From Saccoglossus kowalevskii (taxonomy: Eukaryota > Hemichordata > Enteropneusta > Harrimaniidae): a stretch of DNA of 38,241 bases. The stretch is from positions 1-38,241 of the forward strand of contig NW_003126029.1 in NCBI RefSeq assembly GCF_000003605.2, in the 5' to 3' direction. A model generated the notes under the pieces. It was not told the DNA's origin. It ran no database searches and worked only from the letters and a program-made list of their open reading frames with translations. Every line of letters begins with the position of its first letter. Position 1 is the first letter of the stretch. A program made the position numbers and the translations under genes. This document shows, in pieces, positions 13,281-26,480 of the stretch.

Positions 13281-13779
13281 GATGAGGTAGAGACTCGTTA
13301 ACGCCAAGAGATGAGGTAGAGACTCATTACCGCCAAGAGATGAGGTAGAGACTCGTTACCCCCAAGAGATGAGGTAGAGACTCGTTACCGCCAAGAGATG
13401 AGGTAGAGACTCGTTACAGCCAAGAGATGAGGTAGAGACTCGTTACCGCCAAGAGATGAGGTAGAGACTCATTACCCCCAAGATATGAGGTAGAGACTCG
13501 TTACCCCCAAGATATGAGGTAGAGACTCGTTACCGCCAAGAGATGAGGTAGAGACTCGTTACTGCCAAGAGATGAGGTAGAGACTCGTTACCCCCAAGAG
13601 ATGAGGTAGAGACTCGTTACCCCCAAGAGATGAGGTAGAGACTCGTTACCCCCAAGAGATGAGGTAGAGACTCGTTACCCCCAAGAGATGAGGTAGAGAC
13701 TCGTTACCCCCAAGAGATGAGGTAGAGACTCGTTACCGCCAAGAGATGAGGTAGAGACTCGTTACCCCCAAGAGATGAG

Positions 13780-14258
13780 GTAGAGACTCGTTACCGCCAA
13801 GAGATGAGGTAGAGACTCGTTACCCCAAGATATGAGGTAGAGACTCGTTACCCCCAAGAGATGAGGTAGAGACTCGTTACCACCAAGAGATGAGGTAGAG
13901 ACTCGTTACCGCCAAGAGATGAGGTAGAGACTCGTTACCCCCAAGAGATGAGGTAGAGACTCGTTACCACCAAGAGATGAGGTAGAGACTCGTTACCCCC
14001 AAGAGATGAGGTAGAGACTCGTTACCGCCAAGAAATGAGGTAGAGACTCGTTACCCCCAAGAGATGAGGTAGAGACTCGTTACTGCCAAGAGATGAGGTA
14101 GAGACTCGTTACCCCCAAGATATGAGGTAGAGGATCGTTAACGCCAAGAGATGAGGTAGAGACTCATTACCGCCAAGAGATGAGGTAGAGACTCGTTACC
14201 CCCAAGAGATGAGGTAGAGACTCGTTACCGCCAAGAGATGAGGTAGAGACTCGTTACC
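13780..14258 (+). repeat. Duplicated block of about 480 bp matching 26401-26879
   Basis: Offset 12,621. Shared are the 28-bp ACCCCAAGATATG at about 13822, AAGAAATGAGG at 14030, TTACTGCC, and a type B marker at 14132 that lacks the usual GTAGTGAC upstream. The partner has AAGAAATG at 26651 and type B at 26753. Confidence 0.88.
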
Positions 14259-16646
14259 GCCAAGATATGAGGTAGAGACTCATTACCGCCAAGATATGAG
14301 GTAGAGACTCGTTACTGCCAAGAGATGAGGTAGAGACTCGTTACCCCCAAGAGATGAGGTAGAGACTCGTTACCCCCAAGAGATGAGGTAGAGACTCGTT
14401 ACCGCCAAAAGATGAGGTAGAGACTCGATACCCCCAAGATATGAGGTAGAGACTCATTACCCCCAAGATATGAGGTAGAGACTCGTTACCGCCAAGAGAT
14501 GAGGTAGAGACTCGTTACCGCCAAGAGATGAGGTAGAGACTCATTACCCCCAAGAGATGAGGTAGAGACTTGTTACCCCCAAGAGATGAGGTAGAGACTC
14601 GTTACCACCAAGAGATGAGGTAGAGACTCGTTACCCCCAAGAGATGAGGTAGAGACTCGTTACCCCCAAGAGATGAGGTAGAGACTCGTTACCCTCAAGA
14701 GATGAGGTAGAGACTCGTTACCCCCAAGAGATGAGGTAGAGACTCATTACCACCAAGAGATGAGGTAGAGACTCGTTACCACCAAGAGATGAGGTAGAGA
14801 CTCGTTACCGCCAAGAGATGAGGTAGAGACTCGTTACCGCCAAGAGATGAGGTAGATACTCGTTACCCCCAAGAGATGAGGTAGAGACTCGTTACCGCCA
14901 AGAGATGAGGTAGAGACTCATTACCACCAAGAGATGAGGTAGAGACTCGTTACCACCAAGAGATGAGGTAGAGACTCGTTACCCCCAAGATATGAGGTAG
15001 AGACTCGTTACCCCCAAGAGATGAGGTAGAGACTCGTTACCCCCAAGAGATGAGGTAGAGACTCGTTACCACCAAGAGATGAGGTAGAGACTCGTTACCG
15101 CCAAGAGATGAGGTAGATACTCGTTACCCCCAAGAGATGAGATAGAGACTCGTTACCGCCAAGAGATGAGGTAGAGACTCGTTACCGCCAAGAGATGAGG
15201 TAGAGACTCGTTACCACCAAGAGATGAGGTAGAGACTCGTTACCGCCAAGAGATGAGGTAGAGACTCGTTACAGCCAAGAGATGAGGTAGAGACTCGTTA
15301 CCGCCAAGAGATGAGGTAGAGACTCATTACCCCCAAGATATGAGGTAGAGACTCGTTACCCCCAAGATATGAGGTAGAGACTCGTTACCGCCAAGAGATG
15401 AGGTAGAGACTCGTTACTGCCAAGAGATGAGGTAGAGACTCGTTACCCCCAAGAGATGAGGTAGAGACTCGTTACCGCCAAGAGATGAGGTAGAGACTCG
15501 TTACCGCCAAGATATGAGGTAGAGACTCATTACCGCCAAGATATGAGGTAGAGACTCGTTACCCCCAAGAGATGAGGTAGAGACTCGTTACCCCCAAGAG
15601 ATGAGGTAGAGACTCGTTACCACCAAGAGATGAGGTAGAGACTCGTTACCCCCAAGATATGAGGTAGAGACTCGTTACCCCCAAGAGATGAGGTAGAGAC
15701 TCGTTACCACCAGGAGATGAGGTAGAGACTCGTTACCGCCAAGAGATGAGGTAGAGACTCGTTACCCCCAAGAGATGAGGTAGAGACTCGTTACCGCCAA
15801 GAGATGAGGTAGAGACTCGTTACCCCCAAGAGATGAGGTAGAGACTCGTTACCCCCAAGAGATGAGGTAGAGACTCGTTACCCCCAAGAGATGAGGTAGA
15901 GACTCGTTACCCCCAAGAGATGAGGTAGAGACTCGTTACCGCCAAGAGATGAGGTAGAGACTCGTTACCCCCAAGATATGAGGTAGAGACTCGTTACCCC
16001 CAAGAGATGAGGTAGAGACTCGTTACCGCCAAGAGATGAGGTAGAGACTCGTTACCCCAAGATATGAGGTAGAGACTCGTTACCCCCAAGAGATGAGGTA
16101 GAGACTCGTTACCACCAAGAGATGAGGTAGAGACTCGTTACCGCCAAGAGATGAGGTAGAGACTCGTTACCCCAAGAGATGAGGTAGTGACTCGTTACCC
16201 CCAAGATATGAGGTAGAGGATCGTTAACGCCAAGAGATGAGGTAGAGACTCATTACCGCCAAGAGATGAGGTAGAGACTCGTTACCCCCAAGAGATGAGG
16301 TAGAGACTCGTTACCGCCAAGAGATGAGGTAGAGACTCGTTACAGCCAAGAGATGAGGTAGAGACTCGTTACCGCCAAGAGATGAGGTAGAGACTCATTA
16401 CCCCCAAGATATGAGGTAGAGACTCGTTACCCCCAAGATATGAGGTAGAGACTCGTTACCCCCAAGATATGAGGTAGAGACTCGTTACCCCCAAGATATG
16501 AGGTAGAGACTCGTTACCCCCAAGAGATGAGGTAGAGACTCGTTACCGCCAAGAGATGAGGTAGAGACTCGTTACCCCCAAAAGATGAGGTAGAGACTCG
16601 TTACCGCCAAGAGATGAGGTAGAGACTCGTTACCCCAAGAGATGAG

Positions 16647-17181
16647 GTAGAGACTCGTTACCGCCAAGAGATGAGGTAGAGACTCGTTACCCCAAGATAT
16701 GAGGTAGAGACTCGTTACCCCCAAGAGATGAGGTAGAGACTCGTTACCGCCAAGAGATGAGGTAGAGACTCGTTACCCCCAAGAGATGAGGTAGAGACTC
16801 GTTACCGCCAAGAGATGAGGTAGAGACTCGTTACCGCCAAGATATGAGGTAGAGACTCGTTACCGCCAAGATATGAGGTAGAGACTCATTACCGCCAAGA
16901 TATGAGGTAGAGACTCGTTACCCCAAGAGATGAGGTAGAGACTCGTTACCCCCAAGAGATGAGGTAGAGACTCGTTACCCCCAAGAGATGAGGTAGAGAC
17001 TCGTTACCCCCAAGAGATGAGGTAGAGACTCGTTACCCCCAAGAGATGAGGTAGAGACTCGTTACCCCCAAGAGATGAGGTAGAGACTCGTTACCGCCAA
17101 GAGATGAGGTAGAGACTCGTTACCCCCAAGAGATGAGGTAGAGACTCGTTACCCCCAAGAGATGAGGTAGAGACTCGTTAC
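16647..17181 (+). repeat. Triplet block copy at 16.6 kb
   Basis: Same order as 7845-8379. Upstream, the two loci share an AAAAGATG monomer (7720 and 16580), but at 16.6 kb two extra AAGATATG monomers are present and two ordinary monomers are missing, a clear case of whole-monomer gain and loss. Confidence 0.86.
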
Positions 17182-17968
17182 CCCAAGAGATGAGGTAGAG
17201 ACTCGTTACCCCCAAGAGATGAGGTAGAGACTCGTTACCGCCAAGAGATGAGGTAGAGACTCGTTACCCCAAGAGATGAGGTAGAGACTCGTTACCACCA
17301 AGAGATGAGGTAGAGACTCGTTACTGCCAAGAGATGAGGTAGAGACTCGTTACCCCCAAGAGATGAGGTAGAGACTCGTTACCCCAAGAGATGAGGTAGA
17401 GACTCGTTACCCCCAAGATATGAGGTAGAGACTCGTTACCCCAAGAGATGAGGTAGAGACTCGTTACCACCAAGAGATGAGGTAGAGACTCGTTACCCCC
17501 AAGAGATGAGGTAGAGACTCGTTACCCCCAAGAGATGAGGTAGAGACTCGTTACTGCCAAGAGATGAGGTAGAGACTCGTTACCCCCAAGATATGAGGTA
17601 GAGGATCGTTAACGCCAAGAGATGAGGTAGAGACTCATTACCGCCAAGAGATGGGGTAGAGACTCGTTACCCCCAAGAGATGAGGTAGAGACTCGTTACC
17701 GCCAAGAGATGAGGTAGAGACTCGTTACAGCCAAGAGATGAGGTAGAGACTCGTTACCGCCAAGAGATGAGGTAGAGACTCGTTACAGCCAAGAGATGAG
17801 GTAGAGACTCGTTATCCCCAAGAGATGAGGTAGAGACTCGTTACCCCCAAGAGATGAGGTAGAGACTCGTTACCGCCAAGAGATGAGGTAGAGACTCGTT
17901 ACCCCCAAGAGATGAGGTAGAGACTCGTTACCACCAAGAGATGAGGTAGAGACTCGTTACCCCCAAGA

Positions 17969-18738
17969 GATGAGGTAGAGACTCGTTACCCCCAAGAGAT
18001 GAGGTAGAGACTCGTTACCGCCAAGAGAGGAGGTAGAGACTCATTACCCCCAAGATATGAGGTAGAGACTCGTTACCGCCAAGATATGAGGTAGAGACTC
18101 ATTACCGCCAAGAGATGAGGTAGAGACTCGTTACCCCCAAGAGATGAGGTAGAGACTCGTTACCGCCAAGAGATGAGGTAGAGACTCGTTACCGCCAAGA
18201 GATGAGGTAGAGACTCGTTACCCCCAAGAGATGAGGTAGAGACTCGTTACCCCCAAGAGATGAGGTAGAGACTCGTTACCGCCAAGAGATGAGGTAGAGA
18301 CTCGTTACCGCCAAGAGATGAGGTAGAGACTCGTTACCCCCAAGATATGAGGTAGAGACTCGTTACCCCCAAGAGATGAGGTAGAGACTCGTTACCGCCA
18401 AGAGATGAGGTAGAGACTCGTTACCCCCAAGAGATGAGGTAGAGACTCGTTACCCCCAAGAGATAAGGTAGAGACTCGTTACCGCCAAGAGATGAGGTAG
18501 AGACTCGTTACCCCCAAGAGATGAGGTAGTGACTTGTTACCCCCAAGATATGAGGTAGAGGATCGTTAACGCCAAGAGATGAGGTAGAGACTCATTACCG
18601 CCAAAAGATGAGGTAGAGACTCGTAACCCCCAAGAGATGAGGTAGAGACTCGTTACCCCCAAGAGATGAGGTAGAGACTCGTTACAGCCAAGAGATGAGG
18701 TAGAGACTCGTTACCGCCAAGAGATGAGGTAGAGACTC
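17969..18738 (+). repeat. Duplicated block of about 770 bp, second copy
   Basis: Partner of 4625-5394 with GAGAGGAGG at 18025, AGATAAGG at 18463, GTAGTGACTTG near 18528, type B marker at 18560 and CTCGTAACC near 18622. All sit at the same offset, so no net gain or loss of monomers has occurred between the copies since duplication. Confidence 0.9.
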
Positions 18739-19213
18739 GTTACCCCCAAGATATGAGGTAGAGACTCGTTACCCCCAAGGGATGAGGTAGACTCATTACC
18801 CCCAAGATATGAGGTAGAGACTCGTTACCCCCAAGATATGAGGTAGAGACTCGTTACCCCCAAGAGATGAGGTAGAGACTCGTTACCGCCAAGAGATGAG
18901 GTAGAGACTCGTTACCCCCAAAAGATGAGGTAGAGACTCGTTACCGCCAAGAGATGAGGTAGAGACTCGTTACCCCCAAGAGATGAGGTAGAGACTCGTT
19001 ACCGCCAAGAGATGAGGTAGAGACTCGTTACCGCCAAGATATGAGGTAGAGACTCATTACCGCCAAGAGATGAGGTAGAGACTCGTTACCCCCAAGAGGT
19101 GAGGAAGAGACTCGTTACCCCCAAGAGATGAGGTAGAGACTCGTTACCCCCAAGAGATGAGGTAGAGACTCGTTACCCCCAAGAGATGAGGTAGAGACTC
19201 GTTACCCCCAAGA

Positions 19214-20022
19214 GATGAGGTAGAGACTCGTTACCCCCAAGAGATGAGGTAGAGACTCGTTACCCCCAAGAGATGAGGTAGAGACTCGTTACCACCAAGA
19301 GATGAGGTAGAGACTCGTTACCCCCAAGAGATGAGGTAGAGACTCGTTACCGCCAAGAGATGAGGTAGAGACTCGTTACCCCCAAGAGATGAGGTAGAGA
19401 CTCGTTACCGCCAAGAGATGAGGTAGAGACTCGTTACCCCCAAGAGATGAGGTAGTGACTCGTTACCCCCAAGATATGAGGTAGAGGATCGTTAACGCCA
19501 AGAGATGAGGTAGAGACTCATTACCGCCAAGAGATGAGGTAGAGACTCGTTACCCCCAAGAGATGAGGTAGAGACTCGTTACCGCCAAGAGATGAGGTAG
19601 AGACTCGTTACAGCCAAGAGATGAGGTAGAGACTCATTACCCCCAAGATATGAGGTAGAGACTCGTTACCCCCAAGATATGAGGTAGAGACTCGTTACCG
19701 CCAAGAGATGAGGTAGAGACTCGTTACCGCCAAGAGATGAGGTAGAGACTCGTTACCCCCAAGAGATGAGGTAGAGACTCGTTACCGCCAAGAGATGAGG
19801 TAGAGACTCGTTACCGCCAAGATATGAGGTAGAGACTCATTACCGCCAAGAGATGAGGTAGAGACTCGTTACCCCCAAGAGGTGAGGAAGAGACTCGTTA
19901 CCCCCAAGAGATGAGGTAGAGACTCGTTACCGCCAAGAGATGAGGTAGAGACTCGTTACCGCCAAGATATGAGGTAGAGACTCATTACCGCCAAGATATG
20001 AGGTAGAGACTCGTTACCCCCA
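19214..20022 (+). repeat. Higher-order unit 1, partial copy at offset 8,713 from the first
   Basis: Follows the order of 10501-11309: GTAGTGAC at 19452, type B marker at 19486, TTACAGCC, paired AAGATATG monomers and AAGAGGTGAGGAAG at 19877. The match ends at an AAGGGATGAGG monomer at 20022, where a different shared block begins that also occurs near 7575 and 18777. Confidence 0.88.
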
Positions 20023-20947
20023 AGGGATGAGGTAGAGACTCATTACCCCCAAGATATGAGGTAGAGACTCGTTACCCCCAAGATATGAGGTAGAGACTCG
20101 TTACCCCCAAGAGATGAGGTAGAGACTCGTTACCGCCAAGAGATGAGGTAGAGACTCGTTGCCCCCAAAAGATGAGGTAGAGACTCGTTACCGCCAAGAG
20201 ATGAGGTAGAGACTCGTTACCCCAAGAGATGAGGTAGAGACTCGTTACCGCCAAGAGATGAGGTAGAGACTCGTTACCCCAAGATATGAGGTAGAGACTC
20301 GTTACCCCCAAGAGATGAGGTAGAGACTCGTTACCGCCAAGAGATGAGGTAGAGACTCGTTACCGCCAAGAGATGAGGTAGAGACTCGTTACCCCCAAGA
20401 GATGAGGTAGAGACTCGTTACCGCCAAGAGATGAGGTAGAGACTCGTTACCGCCAAGATATGAGGTAGAGACTCATTACCGCCAAGATATGAGGTAGAGA
20501 CTCGTTACCCCAAGAGATGAGGTAGAGACTCGTTACCCCCAAGAGATGAGGTAGAGACTCGTTACCCCCAAGAGATGAGGTAGAGACTCGTTACCCCCAA
20601 GAGATGAGGTAGAGACTCGTTACCCCCAAGAGATGAGGTAGAGACTCGTTACCGCCAAGAGATGAGGTAGAGACTCGTTACCCCCAAGATATGAGGTAGA
20701 GACTCGTTACCCCCAAGAGATGAGGTAGAGACTCGTTACCGCCAAGAGATGAGGTAGAGACTCGTTACCCCAAGATATGAGGTAGAGACTCGTTACCCCC
20801 AAGAGATGAGGGTAGAGACTCGTTACCACCAAGAGATGAGGTAGAGACTCGTTACCGCCAAGAGATGAGGTAGAGACTCGTTACCCCAGAGATGAGGTAG
20901 AGACTCGTTACCCCAAGAGATGAGGTAGAGACTCGTTACCGCCAAGA

Positions 20948-22157
20948 GATGAGGTAGAGACTCGTTACCCCCAAGAGATGAGGTAGAGACTCGTTACCCC
21001 CAAGAGATGAGGTAGAGACTCGTTACCACCAAGAGATGAGGTAGAGACTCGTTACCCCCAAGAGATGAGGTAGAGACTCGTTACCGCCAAGAGATGAGGT
21101 AGAGACTCGTTACCCCCAAGAGATGAGGTAGAGACTCGTTACCGCCAAGAGATGAGGTAGAGACTCGTTACCCCCAAGAGATGAGGTAGTGACTCGTTAC
21201 CCCCAAGATATGAGGTAGAGGATCGTTAACGCCAAGAGATGAGGTAGAGACTCATTACCGCCAAGAGATGAGGTAGAGACTCGTTACCCCCAAGAGATGA
21301 GGTAGAGACTCGTTACCGCCAAGAGATGAGGTAGAGACTCGTTACAGCCAAGAGATGAGGTAGAGACTCATTACCCCCAAGATATGAGGTAGAGACTCGT
21401 TACCCCCAAGATATGAGGTAGAGACTCGTTACCGCCAAGAGATGAGGTAGAGACTCGTTACCGCCAAGAGATGAGGTAGAGACTCGTTACCCCCAAGAGA
21501 TGAGGTAGAGACTCGTTACCGCCAAGAGATGAGGTAGAGACTCGTTACCGCCAAGATATGAGGTAGAGACTCATTACCGCCAAGAGATGAGGTAGAGACT
21601 CGTTACCCCCAAGAGGTGAGGAAGAGACTCGTTACCCCCAAGAGATGAGGTAGAGACTCGTTACCGCCAAGAGATGAGGTAGAGACTCGTTACCGCCAAG
21701 ATATGAGGTAGAGACTCATTACCGCCAAGATATGAGGTAGAGACTCGTTACCCCCAAGAGATGAGGTAGAGACTCGTTACTGCCAAGATATGAGGTAGAA
21801 ACTCGTTACTCCCAAGAGATGAGGTAGAGACTCGTTACCCCCAAGAGATGAGGTAGAGACTCGTTACCCCCAAGAGATGAGGTAGAGACTCGTTACCCCC
21901 AAGAGATGAGGTAGAGACTTGTTACTGCCAAGATATGAGGTAGAAACTCGTTACTCCCAAGAGATGAGGTAGAGACTCGTTACCCCCAAGAGATGAGGTA
22001 GAGACTCGTTACCCCCAAGAGATGAGGTAGAGACTCGTTACCCCCAAGAGATGAGGTAGAGACTCGTTACCCCCAAGAGATAAGGTAGAGACTCGTTACC
22101 CCAAGATATGAGGTAGAGACTCGTTACCCCCAAGAGATGAGGTAGAGACTCGTTACC
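20948..22157 (+). repeat. Higher-order unit 1, second long copy
   Basis: Partner of 10501-11710, same monomer order at offset 10,447. Diagnostic sites are GTAGTGAC at 21186, type B marker at 21220, AAGAGGTGAGGAAG at 21611 and CTTGTTACTGCC near 21918. Similarity stops on the left next to a shortened monomer (TTACCCCAGAG near 20881) and on the right at an ACCACC monomer near 22157. Its right part is also shared with 6213-7021, so this stretch is a junction of two duplicated families. Confidence 0.9.
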
Positions 22158-22650
22158 ACCAAGAGATGAGGTAGAGACTCGTTACCGCCAAGAGATGAGG
22201 TAGAGATTCGTTACCCCCAAGAGATGAGGTAGAGACTCGTTACCACCAAGAGATGAGGTAGAGACTCGTTACCCCCAAGAGATGAGGTAGAGACTCGTTA
22301 CCGCCAAGAGATGAGGTATAGACTCGTTACCCCCAAGAGATGAGGTAGAGACTCGTTACTGCCAAGAGATGAGGTAGAGACTCGTTACCCCCAAGAGATG
22401 AGGTAGTGACTCGTTACCCCCAAGATATGAGGTAGAGACTCGTTACCGCCAAGAGATGAGGTAGAGACTCGTTACCGCCAAGATATGAGGTAGAGACTCA
22501 TTACCGCCAAGAGATGAGGTAGAGACTCGTTACCGCCAAGAGATGAGGTAGAGACTCGTTACCGCCAAGAGATGAGGTAGAGACTCGTTACCGCCAAGAT
22601 ATGAGGTAGAGACTCATTACCGCCAAGAGATGAGGTAGAGACTCGTTACC
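21842..22650 (+). repeat. Duplicated block of about 810 bp, second copy
   Basis: Partner of 6213-7021, with GAGATTCG at 22203, GAGGTATAGAC near 22316 and GTAGTGAC at 22403. Its first 300 bp overlap the right end of higher-order unit 1 (20948-22157), so the two block families are joined here. Confidence 0.88.
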
Positions 22651-22999
22651 CCCAAGAGATGAGGTAGAGACTCGTTACCCCCAAGAGATGAGGTAGAGAC
22701 TCGTTACCGCCAAGAGATGAGGTAGAGACTCGTTACCCCCAAGATATGAGGTAGAGACTCGTTACCCCCAAGAGATGAGGTAGAGACTCGTTACCGCCAA
22801 AAGATGAGGTAGAGGATCGTTACCCCCAAGAGATGAGGTAGACTCGTTACCGCCAAGATATGAGGTAGAGACTCGTTACCCCCAAGAGATGAGGTAGAGA
22901 CTCGTTACCCCCAAGAGATGAGGTAGAGACTCGTTACCGCCAAGAGATGAGGTAGAGACTCATTACCGCCAAGAGATGAGGTAGAGACTCGTTACCGCC

Positions 23000-24361
23000 A
23001 AGAGATGAGGTAGAGACTCGTTACCCCCAAGAGATGAGGTAGAGACTCGTTACCCCCAAGAGATGAGGTAGAGACTCGTTACCGCCAAGAGATGAGGTAG
23101 AGACGCGTTACCCCAAGATATGAGGTAGAGACTCGTTACCCCCAAGAGATGAGGTAGAGACTCGTTACCACCAAGAGATGAGGTAGAGACTCGTTACCGC
23201 CAAGAGATGAGGTAGAGACTCGTTACCCCAAGAGATGAGGTAGTGACTCGTTACCCCCAAGATATGAGGTAGAGGATCGTTAACGCCAAGAGATGAGGTA
23301 GAGACTCATTACCGCCAAGAGATGAGGTAGAGACTCGTTACCCCCAAGAGATGAGGTAGAGACTCGTTACCGCCAAGAGATGAGGTAGAGACTCGTTACA
23401 GCCAAGAGATGAGGTAGAGACTCGTTACCGCCAAGAGATGAGGTAGAGACTCATTACCCCCAAGATATGAGGTAGAGACTCGTTACCCCCAAGATATGAG
23501 GTAGAGACTCGTTACCGCCAAGAGATGAGGTAGAGACTCGTTACCGCCAAGAGATGAGGTAGAGACTCGTTAACCCCAAGAGATGAGGTAGAGACTCGTT
23601 ACCGCCAAGAGATGAGGTAGAGACTCGTTACCGCCAAGATATGAGGTAGAGACACGTTACCGCCAAGAGATGAGGTAGAGACTCGTTACCCCCAAGAGAT
23701 GAGGTAGAGACTCGTTACCCCCAAGAGATGAGGTAGAGACTCGCTACCGCCAAGAGATGAGGTAGAGACTCGTTACCGCCAAGATATGAGGTAGAGACTC
23801 ATTACCGCCAAGATATGAGGTAGAGACTCGTTACCCCCAAGAGATGAGGTAGAGACTCGTTACCCCCAAGAGATGAGGTAGAGACTCGTTACCGCCAAGA
23901 GATGAGGTAGAGACTCGTTACCCCCAAGAGATGAGGTAGAGACTCGTTACCGCCAAAAGATGAGGTAGAGGATCGTTACCCCCAAGAGATGAGGTAGACT
24001 CGTTACCGCCAAGATATGAGGTAGAGACTCGTTACCCCCAAGAGATGAGGTAGAGACTCGTTACCCCCAAGAGATGAGGTAGAGACTCGTTACCGCCAAG
24101 AGATGAGGTAGAGACTCGTTACCGCCAAGAGATGAGGTAGAGACTCGTTACCGCCAAGAGATGAGGTAGAGACTCGTTACCCCCAAGAGATGAGGTAGAG
24201 ACTCGTTACCCCCAAGAGATGAGGTAGAAACTCGTTACCGCCAAGAGATGAGGTAGAGACTCGTTACCGCCAAGATATGAGGTAGAGACTCATTACTGCC
24301 AAGATATGAGGTAGAGACTCGTTACCCCCAAGAGATGAGGTAGAGACTCGTTACCCCCAAG
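23000..24361 (+). repeat. Duplicated block of about 1.36 kb, first copy
   Basis: Matches 28473-29834 at a constant offset of 5,473 bp. Shared rare monomers, in order: GACGCGTTACCCC at 23102, type B marker at 23274, TTAACCCC near 23571, GACACG at 23651, type C marker at 23970, GTAGAAAC near 24226 and CATTACTGCC at 24291. The only difference I noticed inside is C at 23744 (TCGCTACC) against T at 29217. Left of 23000 the pair is shifted by one monomer (type C at 22814 and 28258, offset 5,444). The right end is where AAGAAGATG begins. Confidence 0.92.
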
Positions 24362-24450
24362 AAGATGAGGTAGAGACTCGTTACCCTCAAGAAGATGAGG
24401 TAGAGACTCGTTACCCCCAAGAAGATGAGGTAGAGACTCATTTACCACAA
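24361..24450 (+). repeat. Three consecutive 30-bp monomers
   Basis: AAGAAGATGAGG monomers start at 24361, 24391 and 24421, exactly 30 bp apart, each with one extra A relative to consensus. The third is followed by a disturbed monomer (CATTTACCACAAG). Elsewhere I saw this 30-bp form only singly, at 4620. Three in a row suggest local duplication of one mutated monomer. Confidence 0.9.
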
Positions 24451-24549
24451 GAGATGAGGTAGAGACTCGTTACCACCAAGAGATGAGGTAGAGACTCGTT
24501 ACCGCCAAGAGATGAGGTAGAGACTCGTTACCGCCAAGAGATGAGGTAG

Positions 24550-25088
24550 ATACTCGTTACCCCCAAGAGATGAGGTAGAGACTCGTTACCGCCAAGAGAT
24601 GAGGTAGAGACTCATTACCACCAAGAGATGAGGTAGAGACTCGTTACCACCAAGAGATGAGGTAGAGACTCGTTACCCCCAAGATATGAGGTAGAGACTC
24701 GTTACCCCCAAGAGATGAGGTAGAGACTCGTTACCCCCAAGAGATGAGGTAGAGACTCGTTACCACCAAGAGATGAGGTAGAGACTCGTTACCGCCAAGA
24801 GATGAGGTAGATACTCGTTACCCCCAAGAGATGAGATAGAGACTCGTTACCGCCAAGAGATGAGGTAGAGACTCGTTACCGCCAAGAGATGAGGTAGAGA
24901 CTCGTTACCACCAAGAGATGAGGTAGAGACTCGTTACCGCCAAGAGATGAGGTAGAGACTCGTTACCCCCAAGAGATGAGGTAGAGACTCGTTACCCCCA
25001 AGAGATGAGGTAGAGACTCGTTACCGCCAAGTGATGAGGTAGAGACTCGTTACCCCCAAGAGATGAGGTAGAGACTCGTTACCGCCAA
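24550..25088 (+). repeat. Duplicated block of about 540 bp matching 3911-4449
   Basis: GTAGATACTCG near 24807 and AAGTGATGAGG at 25029. Its right part and the sequence to 25322 also match 12880-13280 at offset 12,042, including CTCCTTACCGCC near 25191. Two block families therefore overlap here. Confidence 0.87.
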
Positions 25089-25553
25089 GAGATGAGGTAG
25101 AGACTCGTTACCCCCAAGAGATGAGGTAGAGACTCATTACCGCCAAGAGATGAGGTAGAGACTCGTTACCCCCAAGAGATGAGGTAGAGACTCCTTACCG
25201 CCAAGAGATGAGGTAGAGACTCGTTACCCCCAAGATATGAGGTAGAGACTCGTTACCACCAAGATATGAGGTAGAGACTCGTTACCCCCAAGAGATGAGG
25301 TAGAGACTCGTTACCGCCAAGTGATGAGGTAGAGACTCGTTACCCCCAAGAGATGAGGTAGAGACTCGTTACCCCAAGAGATGAGGTAGAGACTCGTTAC
25401 CCCCAAGAGATGAGGTAGAGACTCGTTACCCCCAAGAGATGAGGTAGAGACTCGTTACCCCCAAGAGATGAGGTAGAGACTCGTTACCCCCAAGAGATGA
25501 GGTAGAGACTCGTTACCCCCAAGAGATGAGGTAGAGACTCGTTACCGCCAAGA

Positions 25554-26095
25554 GATGAGGTAGAGACTCGTTACCCCCAAGAGATGAGGTAGAGACTCGT
25601 TACCCCCAAGAGATGAGGTAGAGACTCGTTACCACCAAGAGATGAGGTAGAGACTCGTTACCCCCAAGAGATGAGGTAGAGACTCGTTACCGCCAAGAGA
25701 TGAGGTAGAGACTCGTTACCCCCAAGAGATGAGGTAGAGACTCGTTACCGCCAAGAGATGAGGTAGAGACTCGTTACCCCCAAGAGATGAGGTAGTGACT
25801 CGTTACCCCCAAGATATGAGGTAGAGGATCGTTAACGCCAAGAGATGAGGTAGAGACTCATTACCGCCAAGAGATGAGGTAGAGACTCGTTACCCCCAAG
25901 AGATGAGGTAGAGACTCGTTACTGCCAAGAGATGAGGTAGAGACTCGTTACAGCCAAGAGATGAGGTAGAGACTCATTACCCCCAAGATATGAGGTAGAG
26001 ACTCGTTACCCCCAAGATATGAGGTAGAGACTCGTTACCGCCAAGAGATGAGGTAGAGACTCGTTACCGCCAAGAGATGAGGTAGAGACTCGTTA
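25554..26095 (+). repeat. Higher-order unit 1, partial copy at offset 15,053
   Basis: Carries ACCACC near 25631, GTAGTGAC at 25792, type B marker at 25826, TTACAGCC and the paired AAGATATG monomers. A TTACTGCC monomer near 25921 replaces TTACCGCC. The match breaks at TTACACCC near 26096, where a segment related to the start of the window (1-690) begins. Confidence 0.87.
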
Positions 26096-26480
26096 CACCC
26101 AAGAGATGAGGTAGAGACTCGTTACCACCAAGAGATGAGGTAGAGACTCCTTACCGCCAAGAGATGAGGTAGAGACTCGTTACACCCAAGAGATGAGGTA
26201 GAGACTCGTTACCCCCAAGAGATGAGGTAGAGACTCGTTACCGCCAAGAGATGAGGTAGAGACTCGTTACCGCCAAGAGATGAGGTAGAGACTCATTACC
26301 GCCAAGATATGAGGTAGAGACTCGTTACCCCCAAGAGATGAGGTAGAGACTCGTTACCCCCAAGAGATGAGGTAGAGACTCGTTACCGCCAAGAGATGAG
26401 GTAGAGACTCGTTACCGCCAAGAGATGAGGTAGAGACTCGTTACCCCAAGATATGAGGTAGAGACTCGTTACCCCCAAGA
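26094..26480 (+). repeat. Third, shorter copy of the window-start block
   Basis: Carries TTACACCC, TTACCACC, CTCCTTACCGCC, a second TTACACCC and later CATTACCGCCAAGATATG, as at 2795-3110. It begins exactly where the unit 1 copy at 25554 breaks off, so this point is a block junction. Confidence 0.8.

Noticed and set aside
20072-20311. Open frame of 79 codons on the minus strand with a repetitive translation (VTSLYLISWG and NESLPHLL motifs)
   Set aside because: It is a chance gap in the satellite's stop codons. The minus strand has TAA every 87 bp in pure 29-mers; here a mix of 28- and 29-bp monomers keeps the frame away from it, and G at 20162 or thereabouts (TTGCCCCC instead of TTACCCCC) turns one TAA into CAA. 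The start would be TTG, the frame lies wholly in the repeat, and no flanking gene signals exist.
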